Assembly: GCA_005888335.1 (NCBI GenBank)
Contig: VAWY01000010.1
Span: 1 to 29,600 of the forward strand
Reading direction: 5' to 3'
Length of the DNA stretch: 29,600 nt
Source: Actinomycetota bacterium
GTDB lineage: Bacteria; Actinomycetota; Thermoleophilia; Solirubrobacterales; Solirubrobacteraceae
In this document: in pieces, positions 22,463 to 29,600 of the stretch
Layout: each line of letters opens with the position of its first letter
Position numbering within the stretch: the stretch's first letter is position 1
The notes under the pieces: model-generated
Databases searched by the model: none
Told to the model about the DNA's origin: nothing
What the model saw: the letters and a program-made list of their open reading frames with translations, nothing else
Translations under genes and position numbers: made by a program

Positions 22463-23401
22463 ATGCAACGACTGAAGACCCATGTCCCCATCGGGGTCCT
22501 CGTGCTGCTGCTCGCCCTTCCGGGCGCGGCGCAGGCCCGAACGAACGTGAGGGTGTCGATCGCCGACCAGAACCAGGCGATGTTCGACGCCCCCGCCTAC
22601 CGGGCGCTCCATCTCAAGACGACCCGGTACTTCATCCGCTGGGACGCGATCCGCAGCCCCGCGGACCTCGCCCGCGCCGACGCGTACGTCCGGCGCGCGC
22701 GGGCCGCGCACGTGCGCGTGCTCATGCACATCTCGACCAACGACTTCACGCCCAAGCGCGCTCACCTGCCGAGCGTCGCCGAGTACCGGCGCAGCGTCGG
22801 GGCGCTCGTGCGCCGCTATCGCCCGCTCGGGGTGCGCGAGTGGGGCGCGTGGAACGAGGTCAACCACAAGACCCAGCCGACGTGGAAGTCGCCCAAGCGC
22901 GCCGCGCAGTACTTCAAGACCATGCGCGCGCTGTGCCGCGGCTGCACGATCGTCGCGCTCGACATCCTCGACCAGGCCGGCGCCACGCGCTACATCCAGC
23001 GCTTCTACCGCGCGCTCGGATCCTCGCGCCGCTTCGCGCGGATCGTCGGCATCCACAACTACTCCGACACCAACCGCGCCACCCACCGCGGCCGCGGCAC
23101 GCGGTCGATCATCCTCGCCGTGCGCACCTTCAACCGGCGCACGCAGTTCTGGATGACCGAGACCGGCGGCGTGGTCAACTTCGGCCGGTCGTTCCCGTGC
23201 AACGAGCAGCGTGCGGCCAAGTCGGTCTCGCGGATGTTCGGCCTCGCGCGGTCGTATCGCCGCTACATCAAGCGGCTGTACGTCTACAACTGGACGGGCT
23301 CGGACTGCAACGGGTTCGACACCGGGCTGACGAAGGCCAACGGGCAGCTGCGTCCGGCGTACTACACGCTGCGCAAGTACCTGCGCTCGTTCCGGCGCTA
23401 G
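22463..23401 (+). CDS. Secreted TIM-barrel glycoside hydrolase-like protein (clan GH-A pattern)
   Basis: The 312-aa protein has a signal peptide (VPIGVLVLLLALPGAAQA, cleavage before RTN). The mature part reads like a (beta/alpha)8 barrel: VSIADQNQAMF, RYFIRWDAI, VRVLMHISTND, VREWGAWNEVNH, IVGIHNYSD, QFWMTETGG and LYVYNWTG. E132 in WNE after strand 4 and E233 in TET after strand 7 are where clan GH-A glycosidases carry acid/base and nucleophile. CRGC and FPCNEQ...DCNG could form disulfides. The substrate is unknown, likely a polysaccharide outside the cell. Many Arg/Lys residues make it very basic. It ends in CTAG shared with the convergent hydrolase, and a short hairpin follows at 23401. GH family assignment is not possible by eye. 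Confidence 0.75.
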   Translation: MQRLKTHVPIGVLVLLLALPGAAQARTNVRVSIADQNQAMFDAPAYRALHLKTTRYFIRWDAIRSPADLARADAYVRRARAAHVRVLMHISTNDFTPKRAHLPSVAEYRRSVGALVRRYRPLGVREWGAWNEVNHKTQPTWKSPKRAAQYFKTMRALCRGCTIVALDILDQAGATRYIQRFYRALGSSRRFARIVGIHNYSDTNRATHRGRGTRSIILAVRTFNRRTQFWMTETGGVVNFGRSFPCNEQRAAKSVSRMFGLARSYRRYIKRLYVYNWTGSDCNGFDTGLTKANGQLRPAYYTLRKYLRSFRR

Positions 23402-24180
23402 ACCCGCCCGGCGGGTCGCTCGCCGATCTCGTGCAGCAGGTCGGCGAGCGCCTCGGGCGCCGAGAACATCGCCCAGTGGCCGGTGGGCAGCTCGTGCAGC
23501 TCCCAGTCGGGGTCGGCGAAGAGCGCGGCGCGCGGGTCGCCCTGCGCGATGAGGTCGCGCAGCGCCGCGACGGTCATGCCGCCGGCGGCGGCGAAGATCG
23601 CGACGCGCCGGACACCCGGCGGCCGGTCGTGCGCCAGGCGCAGCGGCGAGGTGAAGGTCGCGTACGGCTGGGCGGTGCCGCGCTCGGCGAACAGGCGGAA
23701 GTGGTCGTCGTCGAGCCCGCTGACGCTGCCGTACGTCCCGGGCTCGAGCGTGGCGCGGTCGGGGACCGGCCAGCGCCAGCCGTCGCCGCGCTCGTCGACG
23801 TCGCGCCGCTGCTGCTCGCGCTGCTCGGGCGCCTGGACGTCGACGATGGCCATGCCGTCCGGCAGCGGGCCGGTGTCGAGGTAGACGACCGCGGCGAGGC
23901 GCTCGGGCCGCCGGTCGGCGACGCCCGTGACGACGACGCCGGCGTAGCTGTGCCCGACCAGGATCGCGTCGCGGAGGTCCTCGTAGTCGAGCAGGTTGAC
24001 GACGTCGGTGATGTGCGTCTCGAGGTCGACGTCGGGCCGGGACAGGTGCACGCGGTCGCCGAGGCCGGTCAGCGTCACCGGGTGGACGTCGTGGCCGCGC
24101 TCGCGCAGGCGGGCGGCGACGTCGCGCCACGCCCAGCCGCCGAGACACGCCCCGGGGACGAGGACGAGCGGCCGGGTCAT
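23398..24180 (-). CDS. Alpha/beta-fold hydrolase (esterase)
   Basis: The 260-aa protein starts at the ATG overlapping the upstream stop (ATGA, 24177-24180). MTRPLVLVPGACLGGWAW gives the oxyanion region, LVGHSYAG the nucleophile elbow with Ser78, and LPTGHWAMFSAPEALA the catalytic His235. The group is close to small cytoplasmic esterases related to plant methyl-ester esterases (EstA/salicylate-esterase type). It is the last gene of a four-gene minus-strand operon with an exporter, an unknown protein and an RHH-HTH protein, so it may process a compound the exporter handles; that is inference. Its TAG stop overlaps the TAG of the convergent glycosidase-like gene. Confidence 0.9.
   Translation of the reverse strand: MTRPLVLVPGACLGGWAWRDVAARLRERGHDVHPVTLTGLGDRVHLSRPDVDLETHITDVVNLLDYEDLRDAILVGHSYAGVVVTGVADRRPERLAAVVYLDTGPLPDGMAIVDVQAPEQREQQRRDVDERGDGWRWPVPDRATLEPGTYGSVSGLDDDHFRLFAERGTAQPYATFTSPLRLAHDRPPGVRRVAIFAAAGGMTVAALRDLIAQGDPRAALFADPDWELHELPTGHWAMFSAPEALADLLHEIGERPAGRV
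23401..23417. terminator. Short hairpin at the convergent junction
   Basis: GACCCGCC (23401-23408) and GGCGGGTC (23410-23417) are inverted arms around one base; a 7-bp stem with a 3-base loop can form. It starts at the stop codon of the glycosidase-like gene, inside the last codons of the convergent hydrolase. Confidence 0.4.
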
Positions 24181-24512
24181 CCGGCGTCGGCGCCGCCGAG
24201 CCACTCGAGCACGGCCGCGCGCGCGAAGCGCCACTCCTCGCCGAAGCGCCGGCCGGGCAGGTCGCCCGCCTCGGCTCGCGCGCGGACGGCCTCGACCGGC
24301 AGCCGCAGCAGCGCGGCGACCTCCTCGAGCGTGAGCACGTCGTCGGCCGGCCGGTCCTCGCGGATCTCGATGTGACCGACCGCGAGGCGGTCGCCGAGCA
24401 GCTCGCTGACGACCTCCTGCTTGCGCCGGCCGGTCGCGTCGACCAGGCGGTCGAGAGCGGCGACCTGGTGCTGCGGCAGGCGAACGAAGAGCGGGACGCG
24501 GTCCTCGGCCAT
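24177..24512 (-). CDS. Ribbon-helix-helix + excisionase-type HTH DNA-binding protein
   Basis: From ATG 24512 the protein is 111 aa. Residues 5-43 look like a ribbon-helix-helix unit: strand VPLFVRLP, helix QHQVAALDRLVDATG, turn, helix RKQEVVSELLGDRL. Residues 58-107 resemble an excisionase/MerR-like winged helix (LTLEEVAALLRLPVEAVRARAEAGDLPGRRF, ending WRFARAAVLEWL; quoted by parts LTLEEVAALLRL and LPGRRFGEEWRF). The join of both DNA-binding types in one small protein is uncommon. GTG at 24530 is an alternative start. A GATAGC inverted repeat with a third half-site lies directly upstream (24523-24548), which fits autoregulation. It overlaps the hydrolase by ATGA and follows the unknown gene by 17 bases. 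Domain calls are by pattern, moderate confidence. Confidence 0.75.
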   Translation of the reverse strand: MAEDRVPLFVRLPQHQVAALDRLVDATGRRKQEVVSELLGDRLAVGHIEIREDRPADDVLTLEEVAALLRLPVEAVRARAEAGDLPGRRFGEEWRFARAAVLEWLGGADAG

Positions 24513-24522
24513 CGGTGTTGAC

Positions 24523-24548
24523 GATAGCACTAGCTATCACTCGATAGC
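24523..24548. promoter_or_regulatory. GATAGC operator with three half-sites
   Basis: GATAGC (24523-24528), its complement GCTATC (24533-24538) and a further GATAGC (24543-24548) are spaced at a constant 10 bases, one helical turn. The site spans the stop codon of the unknown gene and ends 10 bases before the start of the RHH-HTH gene. AT content is far above the surroundings. Confidence 0.6.
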
Positions 24549-24994
24549 AGAGGCCACACCGGGTCCATCTCGTACTGCTCGTCCCCGATGACCACGACCA
24601 GGCCCTCGCCCTGCCGCGCGGCGAGGGCGAACGGCGTCTCGCCGTCTGCGGCCGGGAAGCGGACGAGGGCGACGCTGCGGCCGCCCAGCGCGGCCGCGAG
24701 CGCGCGCACGCCCTCGGCCAGGTGCTCGAGCGCGCCGAATGGCCCGCTGACCTCGCCTGCCTCGGCGTCGACGCGGAACGGCGGCAGCTCGCGGACCGCA
24801 AGGGGGAGCGGCAGCAGCTCGGCGCCCGCCGGGTCGAGCGGCTCGGCGACGGGCGAGCCGGCGGGCTCGAGGCTCGCCGAGCCGTCGGCGTCGACCTCGA
24901 CCGTCCCCGCCTCGACGAGCGCGCTGGCGCCCAGCGCCCCGCTCGCGCGCACGTAGCCGAGCAGCGTCGCCGCGACCGTCTGCGGGTCGGTCAT
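24530..24994 (-). CDS. Hypothetical protein, 154 aa, in exporter operon
   Basis: The gene starts at an ATG that overlaps the exporter stop codon (ATGA, 24991-24994) and ends at TAG 24530, inside the GATAGC operator. The protein starts MTDPQTVAATLLGYVRASGA. It is acidic, with no signal peptide or membrane span. The C-terminal half has alternating strands and a helix: LPPFRVDAEAGEVSGPFG, LAEGVRALAAALGGRSVALVRF (quoted by VRALAAALGG and VALVRFP), ALAARQGEGLVVVIGDEQYEM. It ends PVWPLLSSDS. I do not recognise a family. Tight coupling to the exporter suggests a cytoplasmic helper. No catalytic motif is visible. Confidence 0.75.
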   Translation of the reverse strand: MTDPQTVAATLLGYVRASGALGASALVEAGTVEVDADGSASLEPAGSPVAEPLDPAGAELLPLPLAVRELPPFRVDAEAGEVSGPFGALEHLAEGVRALAAALGGRSVALVRFPAADGETPFALAARQGEGLVVVIGDEQYEMDPVWPLLSSDS

Positions 24995-26526
24995 CGCGCG
25001 GCTGCGGGGGCGACGGCGGGGTCGCGGCTCGCGCCCACCGCTGCGCCGCCCGGGCAGTTCGCGCACGGCACCGAGCGGCGGGGGTTCTCGATCCCCACGG
25101 CCGACAGCACCCCGCCGACCACCACCAGCCCGCCGGTGACGAGCATCGCCACGCGGAAGGCGTGGACCGCGGCGTCGTCCAGGGAGGTGCGAACCCGGGC
25201 CGAGGCCTGCGGCGGCGGCGGCGCGAGCGGGCGGTAGTCCGCTCGGGCGCCGAGCGTGCGCTCGATCGAGTTCGTGTACGACGCGGCCACGACGGCGCCG
25301 ATCGCGGCGATGGCCAGCAGGCCGCCCACGCGCGCGGTGGCGTTGTTGATCGCCGAGGCCATGCCCGCGTGCTCCTCGGCGACGCCGCCGAGGACGGTCG
25401 CGGTCAGCGGGGCGACGGTCAGCGACAGCCCGAGCCCGAAGATGAGGATCGCCGGCAGCACGTCGGCGGCGTAATCGCCGCGCGCGTCGAGACGGGCGAG
25501 CAGCGCCAGCCCTGCGCCGGCGATGATCGGCCCGACGCCCATGAACACGCGCGGCCCGATGCGGTCGGCGGCCGCGCCCCAGCGCTTGGACAGGGTGAAC
25601 ATGATCGCCGTCACCGGAAGCAGGGCCACGCCCGCCTCCAGGGGCGTGTAGCCGGCGACCTGCTGCAGGAAGAGCACGAGGAAGAACGGGACCGCGCTCA
25701 GGCCGCCGTAGATCGACAGCGTCGCGGCGTTGCCCACCGCGAAGTTGCGCTGCGCGAACAGCTCGAGCGGAAGCATCGGATGCGACGCGCGCCGCTCGTA
25801 GATGACGAAGGCGGCGAGCAGGACCAGCCCGGCGACGAGCGTCGCGACGACCAGCGGGTCCCCCCAGCCGCGCGTGGGCCCTTCGATCAGCGCGTAGACC
25901 GGCCCGCCGAGGCCGAGCGTGGCCAGGATGCCGCCGACGACATCCACGTGGCCGGGCTCCGGCGCGTCGTGGGTGGCGTCGAGCCGGCGGACGAGCTCGA
26001 GCGCGACGGCGAGGGGGATCAGGTTGATGGCGAAGATCCAGCGCCACGAGCCGGCTTCGAGCAGCAGGCCCCCGGCGAGCGGCCCTAGCACCATGGCGAT
26101 CCCGGACCACGCCGTCCACGAGCCGATCGCTGCGCCCCGCTCGGAGGGCTCGAAGCGCGCGACGATCAGCGCAAGGGTGTTGGGGACCAGCAGGGCGCCG
26201 GCCACCCCCTGCACCCCGCGCGCGACGATCAGCGCGCCGATGCTCGGCGCGGCGGCGCAGAGGACGCTGGCGAGCGCGAAGCCGACCAGTCCGGCGGCGA
26301 ATACCCGCCGCCGGCCGTAGAGGTCGCCGAGCGACCCGCCCACCAGCAGAAGCGATCCGAGCGTCAGCAGGTAGGCGTCGGTCAGCCACTGCTGGCCCGC
26401 GAGCCCGCCGCCGAGATCCTCTCGAATGCGGGGCAGTGCGACGTTGACGACGGTCGAGTCGATGAACGCGACGAGCGACCCGAGGATCGCCGACGCGAGC
26501 GTGAGCCGCTTCTGTGCGACGGTCAC
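24991..26526 (-). CDS. DHA2-family MFS drug exporter (14 spans)
   Basis: Translation starts at GTG 26526 (VTVAQKRLTLASAILGS). The 511-aa protein has 14 hydrophobic segments, the DHA2 layout. LVAFIDSTVVNVALPRI in span 1 is motif D1, GGSLGDLYGRRRVF is motif A in the first cytoplasmic loop, and GIAMVLGPLAGGLLLEAG is the antiporter motif C. Such pumps export drugs or natural products in exchange for protons. The last 30 residues form a cytoplasmic tail with PCANCPGG, a C-x2-C pair not typical for the family. It is the first gene of a four-gene operon. It is divergent from lon, and AACCTTCGAGA (26540-26550) near its start belongs to the repeats of that shared region. Confidence 0.92.
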   Translation of the reverse strand: MTVAQKRLTLASAILGSLVAFIDSTVVNVALPRIREDLGGGLAGQQWLTDAYLLTLGSLLLVGGSLGDLYGRRRVFAAGLVGFALASVLCAAAPSIGALIVARGVQGVAGALLVPNTLALIVARFEPSERGAAIGSWTAWSGIAMVLGPLAGGLLLEAGSWRWIFAINLIPLAVALELVRRLDATHDAPEPGHVDVVGGILATLGLGGPVYALIEGPTRGWGDPLVVATLVAGLVLLAAFVIYERRASHPMLPLELFAQRNFAVGNAATLSIYGGLSAVPFFLVLFLQQVAGYTPLEAGVALLPVTAIMFTLSKRWGAAADRIGPRVFMGVGPIIAGAGLALLARLDARGDYAADVLPAILIFGLGLSLTVAPLTATVLGGVAEEHAGMASAINNATARVGGLLAIAAIGAVVAASYTNSIERTLGARADYRPLAPPPPQASARVRTSLDDAAVHAFRVAMLVTGGLVVVGGVLSAVGIENPRRSVPCANCPGGAAVGASRDPAVAPAAAR

Positions 26527-26539
26527 AGACCGACAGCCT

Positions 26540-26619
26540 AACCTTCGAGAAGATCTCAGTGGACCCGACGCAGATCTCTCGCTACACTGTCATCTCAAAG
26601 GTTTACGACTTCAAAGGTT
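26540..26619. repeat. Repeated AAAGGTT motif in the lon/exporter promoter region
   Basis: TCAAAGGTT occurs at 26595-26603 and 26611-26619, 16 bases apart. Extended to TCTCAAAGGTT (26593-26603), the first copy is the inverse of AACCTTCGAGA (26540-26550) at 10 of 11 bases. The second copy covers the lon ribosome site. The repeats flank the lon promoter and may be repressor sites. Confidence 0.5.
26560..26588 (+). promoter_or_regulatory. lon promoter TGGACC-N17-TACACT
   Basis: TGGACC (26560-26565) and TACACT (26583-26588) have a 17-base spacer and lie 36 bases before the GTG start. The predicted transcript start falls in the first TCAAAGGTT copy. Confidence 0.5.
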
Positions 26620-26623
26620 GCCT

Positions 26624-28909
<2,286 letters not shown>

Positions 28910-28916
28910 CCGACAG

Positions 28917-28950
28917 CGGCGGGCGGCACCTGCACAGGCGCCGCCCGCCG
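28917..28950. terminator. Bidirectional terminator after lon
   Basis: CGGCGGGCGGC (28917-28927) and GCCGCCCGCCG (28940-28950) form an 11-bp stem; the 12-base loop can pair further as CCTG-CA-CAGG. It lies 7 bases after the lon stop and just before the convergent stop at 28952. Confidence 0.8.
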
Positions 28951-28951
28951 A

Positions 28952-29599
28952 TCAGCCGGTTGTGACGACCAGCTGCGGCTGGCCGGTCGTGGCCGTGGAA
29001 TTGCGGGAGCGGAAGATCACGCCGTCGGTCGTCGGCGTGCGCCCGACGACCAGCGTGACCGATCCATCGCCGGCGATGAGCGGGGTCACGTTCCACTCGA
29101 CCGTCGTGCCTGGGGAGATCGCCCCGACGTCGGCGGTCGCCGTCGTCGCCCGCGTGGGACGGTTGTTCCACGTGATGCCCGTCTCCGACCACGTCGTGCA
29201 CCCGGTGGCCGTGCACCCGTAGATGCCCGGCCCGTCCACGGTGCCCTCGGTGGGCACGAACAGGCGCAGCTTGGCGCTCTGGATGCTCGCGCCTCCCACG
29301 CCGGAGACGCTGAACCGCAGGTAGCTCTCGACTGCGACGCCCGTGCCGTTGTCCGAGGTCAGGCTCGGGCTCAATCCGAAGTTCGCCGACGGCGAGTCCT
29401 GCCGAACCGTGGAGTCCGCGACCGCGCTGAAGGTCAGGGTCGCGCCAGGGGGAGGCGGCGGCGGAGGTGGCGGCGGAGGCGGCGGAGGCGGCGGCGGCGG
29501 AGGCGGCGGCGGCGGAGGCGGCGGCGGCGGAGGCGGCGGCGGCGGAGGCGGAGGCGGCGTGCCGCCGCGACACGTGTCAGAGCCGGCGTCGACGAAGCT
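28952..29599 (-). CDS. Surface or secreted protein with poly-proline tract and DNRLRE domain, C-terminal part
   Basis: The frame is open from the window edge (29599) to TGA at 28952, giving 215 residues without the N-terminus. The first residues (SFVDAGSDTCRGGT) belong to an earlier domain. Then come 37 consecutive prolines (29447-29557). The rest is a DNRLRE/CBM96-like beta-sandwich: TLTFSAVADSTVRQDSP, NFGLSPSL, ESYLRFSVSGVGGASIQSAKLRLF (quoted by YLRFSV and SAKLRLFV), GCTTWSETGITWNNRP, ISPGTTVEWNVTPLI, GDGSVTLVV and GQPQLVVTTG. These domains occur at the end of large secreted proteins and probably bind carbohydrate or stabilise the C-terminus. Two Cys (YGCTATGC) may pair. Function of the whole protein cannot be judged. 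Confidence 0.85.
   Translation of the reverse strand, partial: SFVDAGSDTCRGGTPPPPPPPPPPPPPPPPPPPPPPPPPPPPPPPPPPPPPGATLTFSAVADSTVRQDSPSANFGLSPSLTSDNGTGVAVESYLRFSVSGVGGASIQSAKLRLFVPTEGTVDGPGIYGCTATGCTTWSETGITWNNRPTRATTATADVGAISPGTTVEWNVTPLIAGDGSVTLVVGRTPTTDGVIFRSRNSTATTGQPQLVVTTG
29447..29557 (-). repeat. Tandem proline-codon array (37 Pro)
   Basis: Every codon from 29557 down to 29447 encodes proline. A 15-base unit, one CCT then four CCG, repeats four times at 29489-29548, flanked by less regular copies. It forms the rigid linker before the DNRLRE domain. Confidence 0.9.
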
Positions 29600-29600
29600 G

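Noticed and set aside
29447..29560. CRISPR-like or microsatellite array
   Set aside because: The repeats are in-frame proline codons within a coding region, without spacers.

Overview
The window is very GC-rich chromosomal DNA with codons strongly biased to G/C at the third position. Reading both strands gives about 32 densely packed genes. The gene mix suggests a soil actinobacterium, probably of the class Thermoleophilia (order Solirubrobacterales). It includes an F420-type luciferase-like oxidoreductase, a SARP/AfsR-type regulator, an MmyB-type XRE regulator, an MpsC (DUF2294) protein, secreted proteins with Arg-rich beta-sandwich tails and a GTG-started Lon. This placement is inferred from gene content, not from a marker gene. 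I found no rRNA, tRNA, CRISPR array, insertion sequence or phage gene.

Layout. 1-5900: a truncated secreted phosphoesterase (-), an NTF2-like protein, an SGNH hydrolase, an orphan ACT-domain protein (-), a STAS protein with a 52-aa protein, an XRE/MmyB regulator divergent from a second NTF2-like protein, and a secreted blue-copper protein. 5900-10270: an aldo/keto reductase (-) divergent from a PilZ protein with overlapping start codons, then a TetR regulator (-) divergent from a two-gene operon of a three-span membrane protein and a Baeyer-Villiger-type flavin monooxygenase. 10270-10550: a non-coding block carrying a large nested inverted repeat. 10550-14140 (-): a GGDEF-EAL cyclic-di-GMP enzyme followed by an F420-type oxidoreductase.

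14197-18497 (+): a YcaQ/AlkX-like DNA glycosylase followed by an AfsR/SARP-type regulator split by a -1 frameshift. 18494-23401: mostly single genes in alternating orientation: a zinc-ribbon protein, MpsC, a SpoIIM-like membrane protein, a second STAS protein, an NlpC/P60 cell-wall hydrolase, a zinc alcohol dehydrogenase and a secreted TIM-barrel glycosidase-like protein. 23398-26526 (-): a compact four-gene operon of DHA2 exporter, unknown protein, ribbon-helix-helix/HTH protein and alpha/beta hydrolase, with an internal GATAGC operator. 26624-28909: lon, behind a promoter with repeated AAAGGTT motifs. 28952-29599 (-): the C-terminal part of a surface protein with a 37-proline tract and a DNRLRE domain.

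Themes. There are several one-regulator/one-enzyme modules (XRE with NTF2-like, TetR with monooxygenase, RHH-HTH with exporter and hydrolase). Cyclic-di-GMP parts are present (GGDEF-EAL and PilZ). Two STAS proteins lack the usual phosphorylated serine. Convergent genes often end within one another: three pairs share a 4-bp CTAG or CTAA, and one pair puts both stops inside a 16-bp palindrome. I see no obvious new defence or mobile system. The strongest unexplained items are the 211-bp nested inverted repeat, the GATAGC operator beside the RHH-HTH gene, the frameshifted SARP regulator next to a DNA glycosylase, and the membrane protein coupled to a Baeyer-Villiger monooxygenase.
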